Positions 37,641 through 48,600 of a stretch of DNA of 64,000 nt are shown piece by piece. A program made the translations under genes and the position numbers. Numbering within the stretch: position 1 is the first letter of the stretch; every line of letters begins with the position of its first letter. Origin of the DNA: Lycocorax pyrrhopterus obiensis (lineage: Eukaryota > Chordata > Aves > Passeriformes > Paradisaeidae); the NCBI GenBank assembly GCA_014706295.1, contig JACSVZ010000015.1, positions 55,301,535 through 55,365,534 of the forward strand, given 5' to 3'. The notes under the pieces are model-generated. The model was not told where the DNA came from and searched no databases. It was given only the letters and a program-made list of their open reading frames with translations.

Positions 37641-40600
37641 ATATTAATTCATAATTCAAGAAGGCTCAGATAACTCTTGCCAAGGTACTGAAGATATGAC
37701 TATCTCCAGCTTCCAACATGGTGAGCTTTAATTTTAAACTTGTATTTGATTCCCCTGATCAGAAGAGAAGAAGGTAGCTGCACCATTAGAATTAAACTCC
37801 TGCCTGCACCATTTTCTATTCTGTTGCTATACTTCAGACGTGACTGTGATTACCAAATAACCCTTAATCATCCCAAATACACTTCTGAAGGTTATGTCCT
37901 CTGTAAAGTGATATCTTTCATGATAGCGGAAGAGACAGGGGGTCTATTTTAAAAACTAAATAATACACTCAAAACCTGAGTAAGCCTTCCTTTTACATGA
38001 TTGAATCTATTTGTGTCTATAAAATAATTAGATTGTCATGTACAATTGCCCAGAAGAAATTCAGATTCTGCACCAGTCATATGCATGAGAGTTGTAATTT
38101 TTTTGCATGTGCAATTTAAGCTGCTTTGCTGTATAATCCTGACCCAAGGAGTTTTCAAATGCACTGTTTCATCTGATTAGAACTGAAAAAATTTTTGTTG
38201 ATTTCACCCTGTGATTGGAAAACGTGATTTGCATTCTGTAATGTGTAAGTCTTCACAGATTCTGGAATAAGGTCCCGGCTTTAAATTAGGCAGCAACAAG
38301 TAAAGCAAAATGTTGAACGGCCAGAATATCCTAAACTGGAATTATTTGTCCAGATTGCTGAAATCTGTGGCCTTAAAGAGCCGACTGTATGGTCTGTATT
38401 TCCCCCAAACTGTGAAATTAGATTCCTTTTATGGATCCATCACGGTAGTATGGAGCCATTAGATACATCACCCTACACTTGTCAGCCAGCCTTTCCTGTT
38501 CATCGGGACTGTAAAGCATATTAAGCAGACAATAATAGTACCCTTCAGGATGATTAGGTTGTCACGTTTTCCAGTTGAATACTGTACTTTGCTGCTGAAT
38601 CCCACAAGCAGCAGAGGGCTTCTTTGAAACCCAGGTCCTCTGTGTTCCACTTGTGTAAGGTGGTACCAGGGATGTTTCTTTCTTGTCTGCCACTGAGTTT
38701 TCTTCTCCAATTCTTCCAGTGTGGTACCTATTAAAGTCAGTACAGATGCCAGGTCTTCAGGCAGCCATGCTTCATCCTGCAGTGCCAGTTCCTGGAAAGA
38801 GGCTGAAATGTGCTGGCAAGCTGCAGAGTCACAACACTGAGTGAAAAGAAAGTTGTTCAAACAACATCTAATGGACTTAATCCCCACTTCCTGCCCTTTC
38901 AGGATAACAACTGAGTTTCAAAGGCAGTGCAAACTAATATACAATTCCTAGGAACAGTTTGACAAAGTTAAAACATCCATCAGACTGAAAGTGGTGGCAA
39001 ATAAAAGTCTCTCAAGAGACTAGAAAGGTGAAAGACAAATTTCTTTTGTGAGTGTTTCAATCTACCCAGTGACCTGCAGCCTGGCCATGGCCAGGCATGA
39101 AAAACACAGCCTGCGCAGAGCAGTTCCTGACCTCAGCAGCCCCGTTTCCTCGCTATTTATGCCAATGCTTGGGCAGCTCTGGAGCTGTTTTGGTGCCTTG
39201 CAGGGAAAATTGCATCTGTGTCCTGAAGATGTGTAACTTCAGTGGGGACAAACTCATATCCAACTATTTCCTCTTTAGAGTCAATAGGCATTTCGGGGGT
39301 CAGTCTCAGGTTTATCATTTTTGTGTTTACCTCTTCCTTTTAATTCGTTGCATCTGTACAAGATAAAAACTCCCACAACTCAAACCCCACTGAGATGTGT
39401 TCCCTGTTGCTTCTCTGGGCAGTCTCTCCCCAGGTGGTGGGTGGATGACAAGGTATCACTGACTTCAGGCCTCCTCCTGCTGTGCCAGAAGTACCATGGC
39501 TGTGGTGCAAAGTCATGAACTGTTTTAAATGGGTCAGTTTTGTGCTTGCCAGTTTTATGTCATGCAGTGTGATTACCATCTGAGCCACTTTGTTTTTTCC
39601 CCTGTATTGGGTCTGCTTTACACTGTTTTTTGTGGCATTAAGTGAGCACGAGGCCATTAGTGTCACATAACTCCACATTGTACCTTTCTGGCTGCCTTGG
39701 CAAAAATACAGCTACATAGACATGCCTGGTTTGGATTCCATTTGTAGCCCTGGGGACCCACCACAGGATGTTCTGCTATTAGTGATCATAACCATATTAG
39801 TGATCAGTGCCATGTAAATCTTCCGAGGTGCCAGCAGGAATTCGAACTTTTCTGCTACCACAGGGATAGGTGTGTGTGCACAAACGAGCCGTGGGGTTTC
39901 TTGCCCCATTGTCAGCCGTGCTCATTGTGTCAGTGCTCCTCTTCTGGGCTGGGGCATCCTCCTCCTGAATCGCTGCTGACAGCTCTTAACAACACAAGAG
40001 GTGGCTCTGCAGCCACTTTTCCCGTCCACACTTGCTGTCGGCAAGATTCACACTGAAAATGCCAACAAAGCAAATTATATGCTATTGTACAATCATGCTA
40101 TAATAATTTCTGTAGAAAATGTGCCTTTAATAAGTGCATTTCAAGAAATTCCCTTCTGTTTTGTGTTTAGCATAATGAACCTTCAGACAGCATTTTAAAG
40201 AATGCGTAGCAGTCACTAAGCTCCTATTTCTGTGTTTATTTATCGAGCAATTTACTTTAAGTGGCAAGTATAATTAGCTTTTTTGGATAGACACTAAGCA
40301 AACTTGGAGTGTTTTAAAAGCATAGGAGGGCACCCTGCAGTGGTTATCTTTTTTAATATTTTATTCAGAAAAGATATTCTGGGATGCCACAGGTTCTCCT
40401 GTCTGACAATGCTTAACAGCTGGTGTTCCAAGAGCCTTTCTCAGCCTTGTCTGCGGGCAAGCAGCTGCCCTCAGCTGTCATTAAGAAGCCTTGTCTAGCA
40501 AAGCATGTTAAGGTGTGCTACCAGATAGTTTGGCAAAATTGGCACTTTTTAACAATCTAATCAAAGCAAAGCAACTGGCTTTGACTCATTCAGGTCAGGA

Positions 40601-42889
40601 GGAGAATTAATGAGGTGGAGCCCACAGCAGAGGTGTGAACACCAAGGGAGGGCTTGATGCTGGTTTTTTCAGGTGTGTGTGGATAGCACAGTGCAGTTCC
40701 AAGGCCTGGTAAGCTGGTACCCCTGGACCTCTGTGCCTGTCCCTGCAGAGTAAACCTCAGGTGTGGATCTGGTGTCTGGGATCCCGGCAGAGTTCTGTCC
40801 CTGCTCATTTTTATAATGCTGACTGCAAATCTGTCTCCTTGTGACTCCTGTGTGCTGTTCTGAGCTTCTAGATGAGAGTCAGAATATATGTATCCTCTCA
40901 CCCCTGACACATGTCCCTTCTTCTGGTAGAGCCCAATCCTGGAAAACCATGGTTGCTCTGTGTTCTTCTGAGCAATCTGAGGATGCACAGAAGCATCCAT
41001 CCCTTGGGACCTTGTGCAGCCTCTGCACTGCTGCTCCTACCCAGGGACACATGGTGGGAGGTCAGCAGAAAGGAGAAGTCATTTGCCTGTGGACCTCTAA
41101 GTTGGAAGTGGGTTTTTACAGGTTGTCTCTTAAGCCAGCAGAGACACTTTACTTGTGCTACCCAAAAAAAAGCCACCTTCCCTCTACTGACCAGAGACGG
41201 AACCTGATGTGTCCTAATTTAGGCTGACTGCTAACACTAGCTAGTAAGAAGTGTCTTCCTCCTTTGGTGGGCTGCAAAGAAGCTGCTACAAAGCTCTCTG
41301 AGCTGGCACCTCAGGAGCTGTTAGCTACTGCTTTGCTCTGGCAGCAACGCTGGTTGGAGCTGTATGCCCTCTCTGGTAGAGTGACAGCACAAACTCCTCA
41401 GTTTTGGAGGCTTGTAAGGAGACACTGGCAGTTCTTTCACCAGAAGAATAGCAAGGGGAAGTAAGAGGGAGAAGCTGTGTTTATGCATCAGGCCTTTCCT
41501 CTTTCACACCTCCACAGTGAACAGTTGGATGTTGCTTATTTTTGGATCAAACAAAATTCAGTAAACACCATCTGCTTCTGACAAAATGAGCAACACTCAC
41601 TAAAACAGAAACAACAATATGCATTAAAATACCTCTGATAGAACAACAGGCCCCATAAAAATATAAAACAGGCTGAAGTTTTTTTCAGTGCCAAAAGTGT
41701 TGACAGAAAGACGTTTTTGCATTAAGTCTAAAATAGAACTGTACCTAACAGAATCCTAAAATAAACCAGAAAAGTTACTTTCTTTTTTTTTTTTCCCTGT
41801 ATGAAGTCCAAATCAGAAATTTAACAACTGCTTATAAATCTGTTTCCATCAGGAGGCATCTGGGGTGCCACACAGAATTTACAACAGTTGGAGTGCATCT
41901 TTACTTCTGTGATGTCATGAGCCCTTTTTTTCCTTACACAGAACTGAAAGCAGTTCAATCTGATGGGCAAATTCCAAGTTGTCCTCTCAGATGTAACTTG
42001 TCCAGCTTTGTCTTTCTGGGAATTGTTAAAGTCAGTGAATGCCCTGTCCTAATCCTTGCCCTAGTGAAAAACTTTCACTAAATGAAGACCCTTGGGGCAG
42101 CTTCCTAACTTCATGCTGGGAGGGTGGCTTGATTCTCCTTTGCTTCTCAGAGCATGTCTCATACAGTCATCACTCGGTGTCATAAAGAGAGACCCTTTAA
42201 CAGTGATATACTTATGAGAATTGCTCTGCTGAGCTTGGCAAGGCTTTTCTCTGGTCCCCTCTTAAGTGGGCTGTGGAGAAAGACTTGGACAGTTTTTCTG
42301 TGACATTGACATCAATATCACATTAAGGCTATGTGGGCACTGCTCACTTCGGAGATCTATCTCTGTGAGCATGTCATCATCTGAACTATCATTCATGTAA
42401 AAGACCCTTAATGTGCCTCAGTCTGCTCCAGGCCTCCATCCCTGTTGGACCAGCCAGGTGACAAGGTGCTCATGCAGGTTCTGATTTTGGAAGACCTTGA
42501 CAAATTTGTAATGTCATCTGTAGGTATTGTACCTCATCCATAGAGAAGTCATGGGCCTCCTTTTGGGAACAGGAGGCAACCCAGGCCATGGACTCCTAAA
42601 AATCTCGGCAAAGGGGCTAACAAAAGCAGGATTGTGTTCATGGAAAACTGCACAAGCTGTGGAGCAGTGTGAGTGGATGTGACCTGGCCATGGTGTAGGT
42701 GTTTTAACCAACTTGAGCAAGTTTAGATGGAAGAAATGCTTGCTGAGTAGATGTGCTGAATAATGCAGTAAGGGAGAGACACAATCCTTGTAGCCCTACC
42801 TTCCAGGCTGTGTGGATACTGACAGGACATTTAGGGATAGTGCTTGAGTCCGTTCAGTACTTTTTATCTAAACAATCCTGATTACTCTG
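37641..42889. other. Non-coding stretch, no gene recognised
   Basis: Contains a 139-codon minus-strand frame (38468-38887) and a GC-richer block (40590-41230) with overlapping frames up to 136 codons on both strands; none has a recognisable domain. Repeat-free AT-rich parts at 38050-38450 and 40040-40300 (words such as TTTAAGTGG and GTATAATTAGC) could be regulatory. No RNA gene or mobile element was recognised. Confidence 0.5.
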
Positions 42890-43790
42890 AACCAGCAGCA
42901 GAGCTGCTTAATGATATATCATCCTTCTGATCAACTGACCCTCTGTGGTCTTTAGTGACAAATTTCTCTTCCTCATTATTGACAAAGATGTTGAATAGGA
43001 GTGGACCAAGATACAGCTCAATAAATGTTGTTCATTTGTAATGACATTTTTGGACCTGTCAGCCAGTTTTTAACCCACTGAATAGGTAGCATGATAGTTT
43101 GGTGTTATCCTGGTGTCTTAATCAAAGTTTCATGTGATACCAAGTGAAATACACAGTAGAAGTCCTAAGTCTATTACCTATATCAACCAAACCAGTAATC
43201 TTATCCAGAAAACAAATCAAGTTAGTTTGACAAGATCTATTTTCATAAACCTGTGTTGACTGGCATTAATTATATTTCCCTCCTTCCATTCTTTATTAAT
43301 CAAATCCCTTATCAGCTGCTGCACTGTTTTGCCTGGGTTTGATGTCAAGCTGACAGGTCTATAATTACCTAGGTCGTGCCATTTACCCTTTTTAAACTGT
43401 GGCACAATATTAGCTTTCTTCCCAGCTCTGGCACTTCCTCAGTGTTTGGGAAATGAGGAGAAAGAACTGCTTCAGTTTCTGTTAAAACTCTCAGAAATAA
43501 TTTTCCAGGTGGGCTGATGTCTAATTTTGTGTTTTCTCTTTAATACCTCTATGAGATGCTATTGCAATGGAAGGTGTGTCGTAATAATCCTCTTGTTTTA
43601 TTTACATCAGTGAGCTCAATATAGCAGTTTGGTGGTTTTTCTTAACTACACCAAAGGGTTATATGCTGAGCATGTCTGCTTTTTCTTTATTGCTGTTATT
43701 GGCATTTGTGTCCCTTCTTCTTACAATCAGTAGAGTAAAGCCATTGTTAGGAGCTTTTGTTTCTGATATAGTTTAAATCTTCCACTATGG
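42890..43790 (-). mobile_element. Ancient L3/CR1-like LINE reverse-transcriptase relic
   Basis: Read on the minus strand, 43217-43405 translates to PQFKKGKWHDLGNYRPVSL followed by TSNPGKTVQQLI and SQHRF, the typical N-terminal reverse-transcriptase block of L3/CR1-clade LINEs (usual form FKKG--DLGNYRPVSLTS-PGK--E and SQHGF-KG). Flanking antisense words such as TGTTGAATAGGAGTGGACC and CCATTGTTAGGAGCTTTTG match the same family further along the ORF. Many stops and indels are present. Divergence is much greater than in the CR1 copies, so this is the oldest identifiable insertion. Confidence 0.78.
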
Positions 43791-43841
43791 GAATTTACCT
43801 CAAAGCACTTCATGAGCTTCAGGTGAACAGACTTCCAGAGT

Positions 43842-43913
43842 TAGAATAAAATAGAATAGAGCAGAAGAATAGAATAGAATAGAATAGAATAGAATAGAAT
43901 AGAATAGAATAGA
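43842..43913 (-). repeat. (TAGAA)n pentanucleotide array at a CR1 tail
   Basis: About a dozen TAGAA units, interrupted once near 43861-43866. It lies exactly where the 3' tail of the adjoining minus-strand CR1 should be. The CR1 tail repeats TTCTATGA-like units, so expansion of its TTCTA core would give this array. The length is likely variable between individuals. Confidence 0.93.
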
Positions 43914-44198
43914 AAAAATAAATTGTTTGTGTTGGACCTTAAATATCATCTAGTTCCAACCCTCATGCCTTGGACAGGGATGCTGCCCACTAGATGAGGT
44001 TACTCAGAGCCCCATTTGATCTGGCCTTGAACACTTCCAGGGAGGGAACATCCACAGCGTCTCTGGGCAGCCTGTTCCAATGCCTCACCACCCTCCAAGC
44101 AAAGAAATTCATCCTAACATCTAACCTAGATCTCCTCTCCTTTAGTTTAAAATAATTGCCCCTTTTCCTGTCACTATTTGCCCGTGTAAAAAGTTGCT
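43914..44198 (-). mobile_element. CR1 LINE 3' end, minus strand (about 285 bp plus tail array)
   Basis: Antisense CR1: the words TTGGACCTTAAATATCATC, TAGTTCCAACCC, CTGGCCTTGAACACTTCCAG and GGGCAGCCTGTTCCA appear in the order of the reversed CR1 3' region, ending near CCCGTGTAAAAAGTTGC. It belongs to a different CR1 subfamily from the plus-strand copies: its UTR has the CATCTAGTTCCAACCC type rather than the GAGTCCAACTCCTGGCCC type. It is 5'-truncated and non-coding. Confidence 0.9.
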
Positions 44199-44866
44199 TA
44201 CCATTTTTTTTTTAATAAGCTTCGTTGAAATACTGAAAGTACTGAAATTATCCACAGTTTGACTAAGGATCTCAGCCTCATGAAGGTCAGCAAGTTTCCC
44301 AGAGTCCTTCACAGCACACCTGGATGTTGCTGCCATGCCTAATGCAGTATTGTGTGATTCACACAGGAGAGCCAGAGCACTCAGGCCTTTGGAGGCTCAG
44401 CCCATGCTGGTTTCATTGTGCATCCTTTCCTGGGGGCAAAACAATAGTAGTGCAGTAGTTGGTGGACTGTAATGCTTCCTAACTGACCCAAGGACTAAAT
44501 TGGTGTTTCCATGCAGTCGCTGTAGGACACCCATTAGAAATATATTTGTAACCTTCGAGAAAAAAAAAAGGAAGGCAGGGGCATGCATTGATGGGGTGGA
44601 AGAAACTCACATGTTAAAAAGGTGGCAAAAGAATGATTTCCTTGTCTCAGTGGTGTGGGTGGCAGATGTGAGAAAACATGGCATAAATCTCTCCTCACAT
44701 TCTTCCTGTTTTGTTGAGGAATATTCAGCTTTGTTGCATTTAAACATTGAAGATGTCTGTTGAGAAAAGCAAGGAGAATATAATACTTTTTTAGACAGGT
44801 TCTTGCTGTAGATTTCCATTTCATGCTAGACTGCATAGAAGAAAGCAACCTGTGTGCGTGAAAGGA

Positions 44867-44887
44867 GGGTGTGAGGGGTGGGCAGGG
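44867..44887 (+). other. Canonical G-quadruplex motif
   Basis: Four G-runs with short loops: GGG (44867), TGTGA, GGGG (44875), T, GGG (44880), CA, GGG (44885). Two further G-runs (CGGG and GGGG) follow within 20 bases. This is the only strict four-run G3 motif I noticed in the window, and it sits at the edge of a candidate conserved block. Formation in vivo is unproven. Confidence 0.7.
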
Positions 44888-44919
44888 TGCTGGTACCGGG
44901 AAGGGGAGGCAAGTGCTCA

Positions 44920-45560
44920 GTATGTAATCAGATAAAGCGAGCTGTTTGGCATTAGTGTGTTAGCTTTGTCCAAGCTCCCAGCATCTCCAAAGGGCCAAAG
45001 CACACTCTTCATTTGTCACCTCAGCGCACCTTTTGTGTGAATAATTTCCCATTGGTATTACCCAGAGCTTGGAGTCGATAGCTGGACTAGCCTCTTTGCT
45101 TGTACTATTATTTCCAGCAAGCTTCATACATCTGCAGTAAATCCAGGAGGATTTGCAAGTGGGCTGAGGAAGTATGAGTGACAGAATGAGCTGATAAGGC
45201 CTGAGTCCCACAGAAACAAAAGGCTTCCCATTTTGTCCTGACAAGACAAGCGCTGCCTTGGAATTGATTTGATTTGATCAAGTTTTTGCCAGCTGACCCC
45301 AAAAGTTCATGCAAGTGAAGAATTAAGCCCCCAAGCTCTCTCACACTCACTAGTAAACCTTCATATCAGCGCCAAGGATGACAGTATCTGTTGTGAGTTT
45401 GGTTGCCTGTTTGTTTTTATAAAGCAGGATCACTGAGGCTTTTCCTGCTAACGCATTTTTGATGGTAAGAAACTGAAAAGTGTCTAATAACCCACAACTC
45501 TGTGGACAGAGCATCTTGAAAGAAACCTTAGTTGCAAAGCCAGGCATCAAGCTCCAATGC
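44920..45560. promoter_or_regulatory. Candidate conserved non-coding element
   Basis: A repeat-free block with mixed composition, several CpGs, and compact words such as GGAATTGATTTGATTTGATC (tandem GATTT units) and TGACAAGACAAGCG. It reads unlike the neutral AT-rich background. The G-quadruplex motif lies just upstream. No conservation can be tested here. Confidence 0.22.
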
Positions 45561-46533
45561 TATTGAACTTTAATACACTGTGAAAGGGTAAGACCTAATG
45601 AGGTAAAACATAGTAACTTTCTGTAAATCCTTATTCTTGAACTTGTGCCTAACCAGGGAAGCACGAGACAGGGGTAGCATGAATCAGAATGCCTGCCTGA
45701 TATTGTAGAGCCAGATGTTTTCAAAAGTCAGCAGAAAGTCTTTAGGGGGATTTAGAAAAGTACGGGTCTACTTCTACTTTGGGAGAAGTGAAGACAAAGT
45801 GTAAAAGGAAAGCATAACCAACTTGGCAGCTGGGCTAGCAAAGGAAAAACTGGTGCTAAAAAATTAAAGCTGTCCAAAAGAATGGGGTCTTGAGAGAAAT
45901 GCATCTCTTCATAGCAGTTGTCATTGTTTGAGCTACACAATATGGTAATGTGCAAGTTTTATCAAGGGCTACAGGTGCTGTGAAATAGATTGTCCTGCCC
46001 ATCTATGGAGCATGTGGGAGGGGTACGCATGGACCTTCTTTAGTTTCATCCCACTTTACTGGGAATCTTCTCTTACCTGTGCAATCTTTATCATAGAGAT
46101 TGCGCTTATACATTTATTGCCTGAGGAGGCTGAGTTTGATAATATACAGCTGAATTTTTCCCCTCTAGGCCTTTCCTATTTCATGGCAGAGCTTTGGGAA
46201 TGGCAGACCGGCTGTCCCTTGCTGCTACAATAGCATCCACACCCTTATTTGCAAAGACTAGGCAACATTTGTGTAACCTAGCAAGAGGTATCCAAAATAT
46301 TAGGATTTCTGTGTTTATATGTACGTGTGAGAGAGAGAAGGAGGGGGCAGAAGAGCGGAGAAACTACTTTCAGATCAAAGTCTGAATCTTAAATTTATAA
46401 GGTGTATTTCTTTTTAAGGGTGAATAAAGTGAGTTCTTTACAATGCCTCATGGATTCCACACCTGGGAGTTACAGGACTGCCTGTTGGGGATGCCTGTAA
46501 AATGAGGTGCCCTTTGGACCCCCTTAACCTAGA

Positions 46534-46560
46534 AAAGAGGTCTCCTCTTTCATATGAAAG
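46534..46560. repeat. Two overlapping palindromes
   Basis: AAAGAGG (46534-46540), loop TCT, CCTCTTT (46544-46550) forms one hairpin. CTTTCATATGAAAG (46547-46560) is a perfect 14-base palindrome sharing the CTTT. The two structures are mutually exclusive. Probably a coincidence of short words, but perfect in sequence. Confidence 0.8.
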
Positions 46561-47440
46561 TGTTGCTGTGTGCCTCAATTTACTTGTTTAACATGGGAGT
46601 ACAAACTTTACAGGCTCTTGAACCTCTTCTGTGCTTTTATCTGCCAGTGGTGGTGTGTTAAATCTGTCTCTGCCCATAGGTTCATGGCAAACATTGGAAG
46701 CCTGTAAAAGTGTTGGACAACCCCATTTAGAAAACATTTTTGATTGAATTCATTGTCATGTATTTCTTGCAGTAGGGTACATAAAATGGATTTATTTTGG
46801 TTAAAACCATGAGATTTTAAAGTCAGTCGAATGCAGATGAGAAGGGAATCGCCTTGCATTTACAAAATATTGATGCACTTTAAAAGGGGCTGATTTTTGG
46901 AAAGAGAGGTGTATACCTATGCATATACTTTTGACATTCAATTTATATCTTTTACACAGTATTATTCTCTCCCCTGGTTTCATATGAAATGGTTGGTTCT
47001 GAAAAGCAAGCGTGTTAATTCAGAATTATTGCAAGGAGCCTGAAGGTTTGTGTTCCCAGCCCTGATGTTTTAATGGTCAAGTCCCAACATAAGTTAGTTT
47101 CTACTCCAGCAAAGCTTCCTCAGCTTCTTGTAAGTAGTATACTGTTTTTAGAATCTAATGGAGCCCCTGGTTTTTCTTTCCCTTGTAGTTTCCTTTCTAT
47201 CTGGGCAATCTATGATTGTCCAGTCAACAGCATTACTTAATTGGCTGAAGATCCTAATCCAGCTTTCCTGAAAGGAAAAGCATCCTAGACACAGTTGCCA
47301 ATTATTCCATTATCTCTATTGACAGCCTGGTGTAGTTTGATGTCCTTCAAAGCTCTGACACAGATATCCCGTGGGAGACCATTGTCTCCAGTTAAAGCAC
47401 AGTGCTGGAGAGCAGTGGTTTTCTGTGTCTGCTACCTTTG

Positions 47441-47495
47441 GAAATGTTACTTAATCTTTTGGTTTCCCTATCTGTAAAATAGGAAAAATGTGTTA
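47441..47495 (+). repeat. MIR-like (CORE-SINE) 3' remnant
   Basis: The order AAATGTTACTTAATCTTTTG, GTTTCCCTATCTGTAAAATA and GGAAAAATG matches the MIR 3' region (typical form GTTACTTAACCTCT--GCCTCAGTTTCC-ATCTGTAAAATGGG). It is longer and clearer than the remnant at 22995. Such repeats predate the bird-mammal split or are close relatives of MIR. Confidence 0.6.
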
Positions 47496-48524
47496 TTCAG
47501 GGAAGGTTAAGGGTTAATCTTTTGATGTTCATAAAATGTTACAAGATCTTCTGAATCGTTTTAAGAACAGACAACAAATGTAATAAAAAACTAAATAGAA
47601 GTTATGGAGCTGGGTAGGAAGAGAGGTTGGTACTGATTTCATGATATGGCTCCCTCAGTTTTTCTCTCGTTTTGAAATGTCTTGAAATGCCAAAGCTAAA
47701 GTTTCCAGTACAGTTTGACTTCTACCCTTCTTCTTGCATCGTGACGTGGCCTTTCAGAATGTAATACTGGAGTATCTCCCATAATTTCCTGACTTTTCAA
47801 TTTTAATATTCTTTTAATATGAGAAGCTTACTGCAAGTACGAGAGTTTTAGTTTACAAAAGCAAAGTAAGCCACCTTCCCCTCCTCAGGAACGGGGCGTG
47901 CTGCCAAACCTGACATGGCCTGTGAGCTCTGCACAGCCACAAGATCCCCATGCAAGTGTCCCCCATGGCTGGGTGTTCCCCTGAGTGTGTCTGGAATCCT
48001 CTTGTATTTCCCTCACCTTCCCCTTCACTCCCCTTGTTCACACCCACTTCTCTGCAAACTTAGGGCTGTTTTCATGGATCATGCCCTGTGCACCCTGCGA
48101 AGCACACAGGAGTTCAGAAAGCAGCTATACAGGCACGACTGTGTGCGTGGAGTAAATGCTACAGGTGGTGCCCAGCTTGGGAACAAAGAGCAGCACTAAT
48201 TTTCCTGTTCTTTGTAGCAGTAATAAAGCTTGTTTTTCTCTCAAGTGCCTTTTTGAGGTATGATCTTAGAAATACTGGACTAAAAAAGTGTACTACTATT
48301 AGTTACTTCTTTTTTCTTCGAAGGGATTAAATTTTAGTTTTGCAACCCTCTTTTAAATATTTTGTTAGAATTACTTCTGGTTTCAATAAAGACAATCTTT
48401 TTAATTCTCAGCATTAGGCAACAGTACATGATTCTACCTGTACCTAAGAAACAAATAGTCTTGCTATTGTGTCTCTGCAAAGATGCAATGCTTACCTGCT
48501 TTGGAGTCAAGACTTGGGCTTACC
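47496..48524. other. Non-coding stretch, no gene recognised
   Basis: No recognisable exon or repeat. A 94-codon plus-strand frame (47915-48199) has a Cys/Pro/His-rich translation typical of chance frames in GC-richer DNA. Confidence 0.5.
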
Positions 48525-48600
48525 TTGTGCACAGCCAGGAGTTGGACTCAATGGTCCCTGTGGATCCCTTTCAACTCAGGGTATTCTATGATTCTATGAC
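48525..48600 (+). mobile_element. CR1 LINE, extreme 3' end (76 bp)
   Basis: CR1 3' UTR only: TTGTGCACAGCCAGGAGTTG, GACTCAATGGTCC, GATCCCTTTCAACTCAGG, then GTATTCTATGATTCTATGAC, which retains two tail units. Severely truncated; no coding part. Confidence 0.92.

Larger units (their letters stand above)
44199..47440. other. Non-coding stretch, no gene recognised
   Basis: Apart from the G-rich motif, the regulatory candidate and the small palindromes listed separately, nothing is recognisable. Open frames reach 104 codons and have no family signature. Confidence 0.5.

Noticed and set aside
40590..41230. Cluster of overlapping open frames up to 136 codons on both strands
   Set aside because: A GC-richer stretch has fewer stops. 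None of the translations resembles a family, and no splice-bounded subset stands out.
46570..46600. Third MIR-like word (GTGCCTCAATTTACTTG)
   Set aside because: Only one short word matches and the following TCTGTAAAATG core is missing; too weak to call.
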